From positions 1 through 38,235 of the forward strand of contig JAFSVL010000026.1 in NCBI GenBank assembly GCA_017445015.1: DNA of 38,235 nucleotides, written 5' to 3'. This document shows, piece after piece, positions 9,343 through 18,754 of this stretch (positions are counted from its first letter, which is position 1; each line of letters begins with the position of its first letter). The position numbers and the translations under genes are program-made. This DNA is from Bacteroidales bacterium (GTDB taxonomy: Bacteria; Bacteroidota; Bacteroidia; Bacteroidales; UBA932). Under the pieces are notes generated by a model, which ran no database searches, was not told the DNA's origin, and saw only the letters and a program-made list of their open reading frames with translations.

Positions 9343-9470
9343 CATGTCCAGGTATCCTCAACGAGTTCCAAATCCGTAATCTGGGACGACGTATTGAGCA
9401 GACATTCCTCTGCACCCAGTTCTGCGCCCACGACAAGGACGCAGGGTCTTTCGTATGTATGTCCGGTCAT
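9342..9470 (-). CDS. 42-aa conserved-motif small protein (peptide 2)
   Basis: A tiny gene between the 547-aa lipoprotein and the EEP hydrolase. Its ATG overlaps the upstream stop by one base (TAATG) and its TGA overlaps the next ATG (ATGA), so it fills the gap exactly. That is strong evidence it is translated. The peptide begins MTGHTYERPCVLVV, passes through EECLLNTSSQ, and ends in an acidic tail (DLELVEDTWT). No signal peptide or membrane segment is visible. The pattern TYxxPxxxV...L...LLxxS resembles many short Bacteroidales proteins of the YxKPxxxVxE type found near lipoprotein genes, whose function is unknown, and it is shared with the 51-aa peptide at 21530. A peptide precursor, a signalling peptide and a small partner of the lipoproteins are all possible. 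Confidence 0.72.
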   Translation of the reverse strand: MTGHTYERPCVLVVGAELGAEECLLNTSSQITDLELVEDTWT

Positions 9471-11101
9471 TATTTCGCTACATAAGTGATACCGCTGACC
9501 TTTGCCAGGTTGGCATCGGAAATCTTTCCTCCGAGGGCATAGGTCATATAATTCTCCTGGGTGATTTCATACATCTCGTGATTGCCGTCGGCCTTGTACA
9601 CGCCAAGTCTTCCGCTGGCAACGACATCGCTGACATGGTCCAGGTTGGTCACGTTGGCAAAAAGCAGCCCGGTGAACCTGCGCCCCTGGCCGTCCGTCGC
9701 CGGGTCGAAACCCGCGATGATTGTACCGTAGTTGGCACCTCCCTCGACATAAGCGCTCGCATTGCCGAGGAGCGCCACAAGTCCGCCGGCGGTAGTCTGA
9801 TTGCCCGTGGTGGTAAGGTCCCCGTTGTTCACACAGTCAATGACTCCGCTGTCAGCTGCCAGGTTGCAGACAATCTGGCCTATGCGCCCGTTGGCGATGG
9901 TATTCAGCTGAGATGCATTGTTGGTGCAGCCACGAACAACCGTGCCGCCATTGGCGGTGGGAACGATGCCGCTGCAGCGGCCGACCTTCGCCTTGATGCT
10001 TCCGTTGTTGATGCAGTCCTCGATATAATTCCGGGAGGTTCCCTTGTCATTCGTGGCAAAGGCGACGATACCGCCGTACATGGCACAGGTTGCTCCGTTC
10101 GCCGTGTTGCTTCCCCCGTCAACATCCACCTCCAGGTCGGCAGTACATCCCTTGACGGTCGTATTTAAGGTGGTCCCGCTTGTAGCGTCATCGGGAGCGA
10201 ATATGAATCCGGCAATGCCTCCGACAGCAAAACGGGCGCTCGCAGTCGTCCCTGTAGATTTCACCGTTCCCTTTACTTTTACATTCTCTATCGTGGATCC
10301 GTACGCGGTTCCGACGACAATTCCAGCGTCGGCGACTCCGGCGGCGCTGAGGGTAACCTTGGCCTCGACCTCAAGATTCTTTACGGTCGCGTTCGAAATA
10401 TAACCGAAAAGACCCCAGGTCGTACCTTCCGCAAGGGTGGCGCTGACATTGAAATTGGAAATCTTGTGGCCGCCGCCGTTGAAGACGCCGGTAAAGGGAG
10501 CCCCTACCGCCTTGGAGGCATTGTTCGCGTTCCCGGACGCGCTGACAAGACCGACAGGTTCCCATTCCTCGTAGGCTCCGAGGTCGATATCGGCAAGAAG
10601 CGCAATCTCTCCGTTATCGTTCGTCCAGCGGGTAAGGACATTGCCGTCGTTGACCGCATCGCGGAATTTGATGAATTCTTCCAGGTCGGGGATGCCCCCG
10701 ATGCTGGCGCTGGGGTCGATAACCGCTTCGTGTCCCAACTGCGAGATATTGACCGTAACGGAGGTCATGCCGCCCGAGAACTTGACGGATCCGCTCCGGG
10801 GAGCGGTCGTAGTCCCTTCATTTTTGTAATTGGAGGTGAAAGTAAGGGTAACGATGGTCTCGCCGCTCAATCCCTGGACGGGATCCACGGAAATCCAGTC
10901 CTCCGTCGTAGTTGCAATCCAGTACGGCGCGTCCGTCGAGACGACGACTACTTCGGCGGAAGGATTGTTGGCCGCTATGTCGGTGATGACAGTAGGGTCG
11001 GCACCAATCATGTACGTTTTTTCTTCCTTCTGGTTGCAGGAGACAGCCAGGAAACCGGCCCCCAGAAGCAGGGCCGCAGCAAATTTGTAAAAATTCTTCA
11101 T
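9470..11101 (-). CDS. BACON-domain GLUG-repeat surface lipoprotein
   Basis: 543 aa from the ATG at 11101 (MKNFYKFAAALLLGAG, lipobox AVSC, Cys22). An ATG four codons upstream at 11113 overlaps the previous stop (TAATG) and may also be used, but MKN is the usual lipoprotein opening. The mature protein starts CNQKEEKTY, acidic enough for a surface-export signal. Residues about 35-130 are a BACON domain (SVDPVQGLSGETIVTLTF, ending VNISQLG), seen in carbohydrate-active proteins of Bacteroidota. The rest is GLUG beta-helix (FNGGGHKISNFNV, GGIAGF, CTNN...GRIGQI). No catalytic domain is recognisable, so it is probably a surface glycan-binding protein of the SusE/F kind in role, not in sequence. Confidence 0.8.
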   Translation of the reverse strand: MKNFYKFAAALLLGAGFLAVSCNQKEEKTYMIGADPTVITDIAANNPSAEVVVVSTDAPYWIATTTEDWISVDPVQGLSGETIVTLTFTSNYKNEGTTTAPRSGSVKFSGGMTSVTVNISQLGHEAVIDPSASIGGIPDLEEFIKFRDAVNDGNVLTRWTNDNGEIALLADIDLGAYEEWEPVGLVSASGNANNASKAVGAPFTGVFNGGGHKISNFNVSATLAEGTTWGLFGYISNATVKNLEVEAKVTLSAAGVADAGIVVGTAYGSTIENVKVKGTVKSTGTTASARFAVGGIAGFIFAPDDATSGTTLNTTVKGCTADLEVDVDGGSNTANGATCAMYGGIVAFATNDKGTSRNYIEDCINNGSIKAKVGRCSGIVPTANGGTVVRGCTNNASQLNTIANGRIGQIVCNLAADSGVIDCVNNGDLTTTGNQTTAGGLVALLGNASAYVEGGANYGTIIAGFDPATDGQGRRFTGLLFANVTNLDHVSDVVASGRLGVYKADGNHEMYEITQENYMTYALGGKISDANLAKVSGITYVAK

Positions 11102-11112
11102 AATATTGGACA

Positions 11113-13551
11113 TTACTTTTCTCTAACTAGAACATAGGTCATACAACTGCGCTCGCCCTTGGTGTCGCAGGGCCTGTTGACAAGGGAGCCGGCACCTTTG
11201 GCGCTGTCCCATACCCACATGGCTGAAGAGCCGCCGCCATCCATGCCGGTCGTCCACCAGCCGCCCAGTTTTTGGGCGATGCGATAGATCTCGTATCCTT
11301 TGACGCCCAGCGAATACCAAAGCTGACGGCCATCCACCTCCACGAGCCAGACTTTCTTGCGGTCCCGGCTGATGACGGGGAAGGTCTTGGGATCGTATTT
11401 GGAATAAAGGCTGGCGTTAGGGCCGGGTGTATTCGATGCGTCCTTGCCGTCATCCATCAGCATATACATGGTGGAATCGAGGGAATAAATGGGCTTGGAG
11501 GCATCGCCGTCGATGGAAATATCGCAACGGACATCCAGCACATCCCCTGCCTTGAGAGCTGCAAAAGCGGTTCTTTTCTCTCCGCATACGGCAATCCCGA
11601 AACGCTTCGGGTCCGAAATGTAAACCGGCGAGAGATTGCTTACCTCCACCACCTTTGCGGCCGCGTAGCCCGTATTGACGCCCATCTCACCTCCCGTCCA
11701 CTCGCAGACGACATACAGGGCGTCGGAAGCAAGGGGGTTGGTAATCGAGGGTTTCTGGGGATGCGGAATCTCTACATAACGGGAATTGTAGAGGTTTACC
11801 GGTGCAATGGCCGGGGAAGTGTGGCGCAGAATCGTGTCATTCAGGCTCCCCCAGGTATGTTCCACCCCATTCATGCGGATTTTTCCGCTGAATTTCTTCA
11901 CACCGCAGGAGGCCGTACGGTCCTCGAAAACCGTAAAAGACCAGAGATGATTGGAAAGGTCCTTCGCCACCTTCGGATTGTTGATATAGACGGGATGGCC
12001 TTCCTCGACGTGGAACCCGCGCGGGAACCCGTCGTTGGAATCAAAGAAGGAGCAGTTCACCCCCGCGATGATTTTCTGCCCGGCCGCACGCTTGCGTACG
12101 CAAATCTGGGAGAGGGTTTCTCGCAGGTTGAACCCGTTGTTGCTGTTTTTATTGCCGTTGGGATTCGGGACGATATCGTCGGCGATGGTGGTCGTAAACT
12201 CTACGCCCGGATCCGTCAGGTCAACTTCAAGGACATACAGATGCCTCGGCACATTCGTGCAGGAGAGGTGATAATACTGGGTTCCGGGGCCTATCTGCCG
12301 CCGCTCCAGTTCCGTCCAGTCGTAATAGGAGTCCTTGGTCCAGTCAACGGTATTTGCCTCCAGGTCGTAACCTTCGCTGTACGTTGCCATCGCATTGAGA
12401 ATGGCGTCCGAAGGAGCCGCTTCGGGATTGCCGATATAGAGATCATAGTCCCCGGTCCTTCCGTAACCATAGTTGGAAGTAAAGTTCCCACTGTTCTTAT
12501 TGTATGAACAGGCCCAGCCGGGTCCCCAGTCCCCTTCCCGCTTGCCGAGAATGGTTCCGTTGTTGGTACAGTTGGTGACCACCCCGGACAGGTAGCCCAG
12601 GATACCACCCTGCTGCGCCGGGACCTTCACGAAGACGTCGCCGTTGTTGACGCAGCCCTTTGCCGGGGTATCTCCGCCAAGTAAGGAATTTTTGTCGGCA
12701 TATCCTGCGATACCGCCGACAATGAGGTTGTTGCCGGTGGCGGAAGTTCCTTCAAAAAAAAGGTCTGCATTGTTTGTGACACGCTGCATCGTCACCCCTA
12801 TGGCATATCCGAGAACGCCCGCGGCACGCACCTTGCCGGAAGGTTCGCCGACAAAGCTGATGCTGCTGCCATCGTCTCCGAAGGTCAGTTTTTCAATGGA
12901 GGCATCCTTGGCATAGCCGAAGAGTCCGCAATGGGGATACCGCGTCACATCGACCGTCCAGTGCACATTTTTGATGGCATATCCGCCTCCATCGAAATTG
13001 ACGGAAAGGGGGTTCGACTCACTACCTATGGGAATCCATTCCGTGATGGAGGAAGCGTCGATGTCCCCGAGCAGCGTTGCCACGCCGTCTATCAGGTAAC
13101 GGGCAATGGAACCCTCGCCATTCACTGCCCTGGCAAAACCGAGCAGGTCCTCGGCCGTGGCGATACCCCTCTCGACGGGCGTATCCGAAGCCGCCTGCTG
13201 GGTAACGCTGACCGTCAGGGATTCTCCGCCCAGGTTGGTCACCGTAAACGCACCTTCCCTCGGCGAGTCCGCCTTGTTCTCTTCAATATTCACGGTGAGG
13301 GTTCCCGCCTCCTTCGAGCCCTTGCCGCTGGCCTTGGGAATTTTGATCCAGGCCGATGACGACCGGGCATACCAGTCCTTTGCGGACAGGACGGAGAACT
13401 GCCGGGATTCGCCGAGCGCCGCGACATTCTCAAGCGCAGCGGGGGAAACGGCCAGAGGAAGGGTCTCTTCCTCCGGCTGTTTTTCTCCGCACGAGACGGC
13501 TCCTGTCCAAAAGAGCAATCCGCACAAGAGGATTTCAAATCGATTTCTCAT
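11113..13551 (-). CDS. Surface lipoprotein: BACON domain, GLUG repeats, C-terminal phosphodiester glycosidase (NAGPA/DUF2233)
   Basis: 812 aa. Signal with lipobox AVSC (Cys21), then CGEKQPEEE, an acidic export-type stretch. Residues about 32-120 are a BACON domain (DWYARSSSAWIKIP...VSVTQQA). GLUG repeats run from about 130 to 400 (FDGGGYAIKNVHW, GLFGYAKDASI, NNADLFF). The C-terminal 400 residues are NAGPA/DUF2233: GVNCSFFDS, then VEVDGRQ, SLGVKGYEIY and MDGGGSSAMWVW near 769. The GLUG plus catalytic part is clearly a duplicate of the 1359-aa gene's second half, visible even in the DNA near 4317 and 11139. Start is 2 bases after the susD stop. Predicted to remove sugars from sugar-1-phosphodiesters at the cell surface. 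Confidence 0.83.
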   Translation of the reverse strand: MRNRFEILLCGLLFWTGAVSCGEKQPEEETLPLAVSPAALENVAALGESRQFSVLSAKDWYARSSSAWIKIPKASGKGSKEAGTLTVNIEENKADSPREGAFTVTNLGGESLTVSVTQQAASDTPVERGIATAEDLLGFARAVNGEGSIARYLIDGVATLLGDIDASSITEWIPIGSESNPLSVNFDGGGYAIKNVHWTVDVTRYPHCGLFGYAKDASIEKLTFGDDGSSISFVGEPSGKVRAAGVLGYAIGVTMQRVTNNADLFFEGTSATGNNLIVGGIAGYADKNSLLGGDTPAKGCVNNGDVFVKVPAQQGGILGYLSGVVTNCTNNGTILGKREGDWGPGWACSYNKNSGNFTSNYGYGRTGDYDLYIGNPEAAPSDAILNAMATYSEGYDLEANTVDWTKDSYYDWTELERRQIGPGTQYYHLSCTNVPRHLYVLEVDLTDPGVEFTTTIADDIVPNPNGNKNSNNGFNLRETLSQICVRKRAAGQKIIAGVNCSFFDSNDGFPRGFHVEEGHPVYINNPKVAKDLSNHLWSFTVFEDRTASCGVKKFSGKIRMNGVEHTWGSLNDTILRHTSPAIAPVNLYNSRYVEIPHPQKPSITNPLASDALYVVCEWTGGEMGVNTGYAAAKVVEVSNLSPVYISDPKRFGIAVCGEKRTAFAALKAGDVLDVRCDISIDGDASKPIYSLDSTMYMLMDDGKDASNTPGPNASLYSKYDPKTFPVISRDRKKVWLVEVDGRQLWYSLGVKGYEIYRIAQKLGGWWTTGMDGGGSSAMWVWDSAKGAGSLVNRPCDTKGERSCMTYVLVREK

Positions 13552-13553
13552 GG

Positions 13554-15392
13554 TCAGTCATCAAATGACACGCCGTCTATCCAACCCGGATTCTGCGAAA
13601 GGCTGCCATGCGTCGCCTGACGCTGGTCCGCAGGAATGGGCCAGAGATAATCGCGGCCTTCGTTCCATACGTACTCTTCTCCGGCATAATAGGTAAGGTA
13701 GCCCCTGTCACCCTCGGAAAGGGTATAGTTGCCGCCGATTTCAATCACGTTGGTGGCCGGTGCCGTTGTGGAAGGCTTGGAGCCTCTCCAGAGACAGAGG
13801 TCCACCTTGCCGTCACCGTCAAGGTCATAGTCTCCAAGCGCCGGGAAATATACACCGCGCGAACCGCTGGTAGCCTTAAGGGTAAGCCACTCACCTTCCT
13901 TCCAGCGGAGAAGGTCCCACTGGCGGAAACCCTCGCAGAAGAGCTCCACCGTGCGTTCGCGGCGAACTTCAAGGATCGCCGCCTTCTGGCTGCCCCTGGC
14001 ATTGGGATAATACTCGCTCATAAGTGCGTCTTCCACAGCCGGCACGCTGCCCATTGCGGGCATCCCGACGCGGGCGCGGATGACATCAATGGTCCGGCGT
14101 ACGTCTTCGTCGGTCAGCTGCCCCAGTTCGGCCTTCGCCTCGGCATAGTTCAGCAGGACCTCGGCATAGCGGATCAGGGGATAATCCGTGGTGGAAGTGG
14201 TTGCGCCCTCATGGCTGGCATCGGAGATGAACTTGATAATCCTGTAGCCGTTATAGGTACGTTCAAAACTCAGCTGCTCCGGGGCAGTCCCGCCAAGGGC
14301 CACATAGGACGGACCGTGCAGCGTCTGCGCCATGCGTGGATCGCGCCTCGAGAAAGCGTCCTTGTAAGAGAGTGTCTGCCAGCCGGCACGCTGCTGGATG
14401 GGCGTGCCGTCGCTCTGCAGGTAATGGTTCACCATGCGGTTGGTGGCACTGCGGCGATGGCTCTTGTAATCAAACTGGATTCCATGACGCACCAGCACAT
14501 CCACGCTGTAACGGCGGGAAAGGATGGTCTCGTCGGACTCGGCGTCCTCAAGCACGAAATATTCCCGGTAGGAAGCGTCTGCAGCCTTCGAGGCAAGACC
14601 GAGCGTGTTGCCTGTATAAAGGGCACGTCTGCCCAGGAGTATTTCAGCGGCGGCCGCCGCCTCGCGGAGGAACCACTCCGAAGAAATCGTGACACCATCG
14701 AAAGTCTGGACATCCTGGGGCACATACTCGCTCCCTGCGTGATACTTGCGGAAGGTTCCCTCAAAGAGCGCAGCACGTGACTTGAGCGCCAGCGCGGCAT
14801 CCTTCGAGACATGATAGACGGGATCGGAAGCCCACTTTTCAGGAAGCAGTTCATACGCTTTATCCAAGTCCTGCATCACCTTCAGCATCACGTATCCGCG
14901 GGGATCGCGGGGCTTGTTGAGGTCCTCCTTGTCGGAAGAACCTATCACATGGTCATACCAGGGCATGTCACCCCACTGGCGCACCTTCTCAAAATAGAAC
15001 CATGCACGGAAGAAATAGGCGACGCCGTCATACATGCCCTTCACCGCCGCATCCTGACAGCGGTTGTTCTCCAGCAGATAATTGATGTTGCGCAGCGGCT
15101 TCCATGTATCCGAGGTCCATGTCTTCGAAGAGGGATTGAGGGTCCCCCGCTGGATTCCGTTCAGGGTACTGGCCGAACAGTTGTCGTCCGCATTCAACTC
15201 GGCCAGGGTGGCCGCACCGGGAAGGACGCTGTTATAGATATCATTGGCCCACAAATCCAGTTCCTTGGCCGTGGAGAAGTAAGTATCCGGAGAGAGCGAG
15301 GTCTCCGGGGAAAGGGTCAGAAAATCCTTATTGCACGAGACGGAAAGGCCCAGTGCGAACAGGCAGGACAAGGGTATAATAATCTTTTTCAT
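13554..15392 (-). CDS. susD: SusD-family glycan-binding outer-membrane lipoprotein
   Basis: 612 aa. Lipoprotein signal with SVSC (Cys20) followed by NKDFLTLSPET, the classic SusD opening. SPDTYFSTAKELDLWANDIYN and the later LIRYAEVLLNYAEAKAELG, VRRERTVELFCEGFRQWDLLRWKEGE and LWPIPADQ are standard SusD/RagB landmarks at the expected positions. Length is within the normal 500-650. It caps the SusC transporter immediately upstream (5-base gap) and captures oligosaccharide or other glycan fragments on the cell surface. The glycan cannot be read from the sequence; neighbouring phosphodiester-directed enzymes suggest a phosphorylated polymer. The name denotes the family, not starch specificity. Confidence 0.95.
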   Translation of the reverse strand: MKKIIIPLSCLFALGLSVSCNKDFLTLSPETSLSPDTYFSTAKELDLWANDIYNSVLPGAATLAELNADDNCSASTLNGIQRGTLNPSSKTWTSDTWKPLRNINYLLENNRCQDAAVKGMYDGVAYFFRAWFYFEKVRQWGDMPWYDHVIGSSDKEDLNKPRDPRGYVMLKVMQDLDKAYELLPEKWASDPVYHVSKDAALALKSRAALFEGTFRKYHAGSEYVPQDVQTFDGVTISSEWFLREAAAAAEILLGRRALYTGNTLGLASKAADASYREYFVLEDAESDETILSRRYSVDVLVRHGIQFDYKSHRRSATNRMVNHYLQSDGTPIQQRAGWQTLSYKDAFSRRDPRMAQTLHGPSYVALGGTAPEQLSFERTYNGYRIIKFISDASHEGATTSTTDYPLIRYAEVLLNYAEAKAELGQLTDEDVRRTIDVIRARVGMPAMGSVPAVEDALMSEYYPNARGSQKAAILEVRRERTVELFCEGFRQWDLLRWKEGEWLTLKATSGSRGVYFPALGDYDLDGDGKVDLCLWRGSKPSTTAPATNVIEIGGNYTLSEGDRGYLTYYAGEEYVWNEGRDYLWPIPADQRQATHGSLSQNPGWIDGVSFDD

Positions 15393-15397
15393 GACTG

Positions 15398-18300
15398 TCA
15401 GAATGTAATGTCAACACCGAATGAGAAAGTCTTGGAATAAGGATAGGTCACGTCGTAACCCACGGACGTGGTCGCGACTTCCGGATCGACATACCTCGTC
15501 GCCTTCATTAGGGGTGACAGGTAGAACAGGTTCTCGCCGGAGAAATAGATTCTCGCCTTTTCAATGGCCTTGGACTTGAAGGGGATGGTATATCCTATAG
15601 TCAGGTTCTTCAGACGCACATAGGCGGCATTCTGGAGGTAGAAGTCAGATGTGACGATATTGGAGCCGTTGGCCACGCGTCCCCTGATCCTCGGGAAGAT
15701 GGCCTTGCTGTTGTCGGCGCCTTCCGCGTCTGACCAGCACTTGCTCCTGAAATCCGTAGGGATGAAGGTGGGGCGCTGATAGGAATAGAGGCTCCAGAAG
15801 TACGTGGCGTTGGTGTTGGGCATCCAGTCCATCTGGCCCACGCCCTGGAAGAACACGCTCAGGTCGAAGCCGTACCAGCTGAAATCACCCTTCAGGGCAA
15901 AGTTGTAGCGGGGACGGCTGTTGCCGATAATCTCACGGTCGCCGGGATTGTCCACCGTATTGGCGCCGGTGTTGATGATACCGTCGCCGTTCAGGTCCTT
16001 GTAAATGACGTCACCTGCAAGAAGATGCATGTAATCGGGATTCTTGGAGCCGAACACTCCTTTGTTGACTGCCGACGAATTGATGGCGGCCTCGTATGCG
16101 GCAGCCTCCTCGTTGGTCTTGAACAGCCCGTCGGTACGGTAACCCCAGATGTCTCCAAGACGTTTGCCCACATAGTTGTCGCTGATGAGCTTGTCCTCGT
16201 TGGCATAGCGCGTAATATAGGTCACATAGTCTCCGAGGGTGGCCGTGATGCCATAGTAGAGGGGCTTGCCGGCAACGACGACATTGTCCTTCCAGCTCAG
16301 GGCCAGTTCATAGCCCCAGGTGCGCAGGTCCGCCGCATTCTCTTTCGGTGCCGCCTCTCCGTAAACCGCAGGAAGGGTCATGGCCGTGGTCAGCATGTTC
16401 TTGGTGTCGCGGATGAAGAAATCCGCATTAAGGGTAAGCCTGTCGCGCAGGAAGCCCATATCCAGACCGAGGTTCTTGGTAATGACCGTTTCCCAGGTCA
16501 GGGCGGAGGACACCGGGGCGTCCACGTAGGCCCGGGCGGCATTGCTGGTACCGTCAAAGGTATATCCGGAAAGAAGGCCGGTCTTGAGTTCCTCCCAATA
16601 ATAGTAGTTGTCCACCTGCTGGTTGCCGAGCGAACCGTAGGAGAAACGGAGCTTGAAGTTGTTCACATACGGTTTGACGCTTGCCCAGAAAGGCTCTTCC
16701 GAAATACGCCATCCGGCGGAAGCCGAAGGGAAGAAGCCCCAGCGGTTGCTGGCGGGGAAACGGGAAGATCCGTCGTAACGGCCCGACAGCTCGATGAGGT
16801 AGCGGCTCTTCCAGTCGTAATTCACCCTGGCAAAGAATCCGAGCGTGCGGTATGCGCTGTTGGACTGTGAAGCCTTCTCAATTTCTCCGTTCGCCATATT
16901 GATATAGGCGAGGTTGTCGCTCAGGGACCCTTTTTGCTGGATGGTGATACTGCTGGAGTAATAGTCATCGTAGTTGGCGCCGAGGGTGGCGGCTACATGA
17001 TGGCCGTCGCCGAAAGTGTCGTCATAGGAGAAATAGGCGTTGGCTACGCTTCCGTCCTGATAGTAGCGGTACTCGCGGGTATAGTCGTAAACCGAGCCGT
17101 TGGAGAACAGACCGCCCGTCAGGCCGTTGCCTACATACAGTCTCTTATTGACATTGTCATAGGAATTGGGGGTGGGAAGCACGCGGTTCATCATCCGGCG
17201 GTCACGGCGCCTGTAAGAGTAATCGACGACAAAATCGAGACCCTTGTAAATGTGCGCGGTGAGCCTGTTGGTCCAGGTCCAGTAATTATTGGAATTGGTG
17301 TTGCGGTAGATGTCGGTCATGAAAACGCCTGCCCGTCCGCTCATGAGCGGGGATACGGCATCCATGTAACCGGGATACATGGCAACCGTTCCGTCAGGAT
17401 TGTAGGGGACAAAGGTAGGAGACACGTTCTGGGTCAGGTTCCACATGATTCCATAATCGGAACTGACAACCCCCAGGGAGCCGTCCATTTCCGGGAATCC
17501 GCCCCAGTCGTAACTGTTCCGCTCCAGGCTGACATTGCTGGAATATTTCAGCCACTTGGTAATCCTGGCATCCACCTTGCCGCGCAGGGACAGGGCATTG
17601 TAGTTGTCCTGCGCATATCCCGTGAATAGTCCCTTCCGGTAGAGGTAACGGGCCGAAGCATAGTACTGCACCTTGTCGGTACCGCCGCGCACGGTAATAT
17701 TGTGCTCGGTCTCGGGACGCACCTTGTTGAACAGGAAGCTGTACCAGTCGAAGTTGCCCAGATACACATAGGTGTATTTCCCGGTCTCGTCAGGAATCAC
17801 CCACGGACGCTCGGGATTCTCGGTAACGTCGTTCCTTCGCTCGTAGAGCATCTGCATCTGCTCGTCGGAATAGGTCAACGCGTCCACTCCCTGCCAAGTT
17901 CTGTAAAACTCGTTGCAAAGGGTCACATAGTCGTAACCGGTAGTGATAAAGTCCGTGCTGGTGGTATTCATGGAGAACGAAGCGCGTCCGTTATAGGTGA
18001 TTTTCGCTTCACCCTCCGCCCCGCTCTTGGTGGTGATGAGCACCACGCCGGCGGAAGCCTTGGCACCGTAAATCGCGCAGGCGGAAGCATCCTTGAGGAC
18101 GGACACGCTCTCGATGTCATTGGGGTTCACCTGGCTCAGCGACGCCTCGACCCCATCCACAAGGACAAGGGGGGAACCGCTGTTGAGCGACAGTTTGCCG
18201 CGGATATTCACGCTGTACTGCGTTCCGTCAATGGAACCGGACCCGGTGGTAATTACCAGCGAAGGGTCGGCTCCCTGGAGGGCCATCGCCGTATTGGTAA

Positions 18301-18727
18301 CGGGGCGGGCGTTGAGTTCCTTGCCGTCAACCACGGAGACGGCACCGGTCAGATTGACCCGCTTCTGGGTACCGTAACCTACGACGACAATCTCGTTCAG
18401 AAGTGTGTTTTCGCTGTCCATCATGATGGTGAGCGGCATGCGCTCACCCGCACTCAGGCCGACTTCCTTGTCGGTATATCCGATGAAGGAGACCGTGAGC
18501 GTTGCGGGAAGGGAAACCCCGTCGAGGGAGAAGGTTCCGCTGCCGTCGGTGATGGCGTAATTGCGGGTTCCCTTCACGACGACGGAGGCGCCCATCAGAG
18601 GCTCACCGTCGGCATCCTTCACCTGTCCCCTGACGGCCGTGCCGCCCTGGGCGAACAGCGCCGCGGGAAGCAGCATCATCGACAGCATCAATGCCCCCAT
18701 GAAGGAGGAAGAAACAAGTTTTTTCAT
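15398..18727 (-). CDS. susC: SusC/RagA-family TonB-dependent outer-membrane transporter
   Basis: 1109 aa, full length. Signal peptide to about residue 27 (LFAQGG). A carboxypeptidase-regulatory-like domain follows (about 30-115: VRGQVKDADGEPLMGASVVVKG), then the TonB-box region and plug (about 120-235: LNEIVVVGYGTQKRVNLTGAV, VNIRGKLSLNSGSPLVLVDG, DIESVSVLKDASACAIYGAKASAGVV). The rest is the 22-strand barrel with terminal FSFGVDITF. No extra N-terminal signalling domain is present, so it is a plain transporter and not an anti-sigma-linked regulator. It pairs with the SusD gene to import glycan fragments in a TonB-driven manner. It follows the 918-aa lipoprotein gene by 27 bases, an uncommon order because susC usually leads the operon. 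Confidence 0.95.
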   Translation of the reverse strand: MKKLVSSSFMGALMLSMMLLPAALFAQGGTAVRGQVKDADGEPLMGASVVVKGTRNYAITDGSGTFSLDGVSLPATLTVSFIGYTDKEVGLSAGERMPLTIMMDSENTLLNEIVVVGYGTQKRVNLTGAVSVVDGKELNARPVTNTAMALQGADPSLVITTGSGSIDGTQYSVNIRGKLSLNSGSPLVLVDGVEASLSQVNPNDIESVSVLKDASACAIYGAKASAGVVLITTKSGAEGEAKITYNGRASFSMNTTSTDFITTGYDYVTLCNEFYRTWQGVDALTYSDEQMQMLYERRNDVTENPERPWVIPDETGKYTYVYLGNFDWYSFLFNKVRPETEHNITVRGGTDKVQYYASARYLYRKGLFTGYAQDNYNALSLRGKVDARITKWLKYSSNVSLERNSYDWGGFPEMDGSLGVVSSDYGIMWNLTQNVSPTFVPYNPDGTVAMYPGYMDAVSPLMSGRAGVFMTDIYRNTNSNNYWTWTNRLTAHIYKGLDFVVDYSYRRRDRRMMNRVLPTPNSYDNVNKRLYVGNGLTGGLFSNGSVYDYTREYRYYQDGSVANAYFSYDDTFGDGHHVAATLGANYDDYYSSSITIQQKGSLSDNLAYINMANGEIEKASQSNSAYRTLGFFARVNYDWKSRYLIELSGRYDGSSRFPASNRWGFFPSASAGWRISEEPFWASVKPYVNNFKLRFSYGSLGNQQVDNYYYWEELKTGLLSGYTFDGTSNAARAYVDAPVSSALTWETVITKNLGLDMGFLRDRLTLNADFFIRDTKNMLTTAMTLPAVYGEAAPKENAADLRTWGYELALSWKDNVVVAGKPLYYGITATLGDYVTYITRYANEDKLISDNYVGKRLGDIWGYRTDGLFKTNEEAAAYEAAINSSAVNKGVFGSKNPDYMHLLAGDVIYKDLNGDGIINTGANTVDNPGDREIIGNSRPRYNFALKGDFSWYGFDLSVFFQGVGQMDWMPNTNATYFWSLYSYQRPTFIPTDFRSKCWSDAEGADNSKAIFPRIRGRVANGSNIVTSDFYLQNAAYVRLKNLTIGYTIPFKSKAIEKARIYFSGENLFYLSPLMKATRYVDPEVATTSVGYDVTYPYSKTFSFGVDITF

Positions 18728-18754
18728 TGGCGTGCTATTAAATTATGTTTGGAA

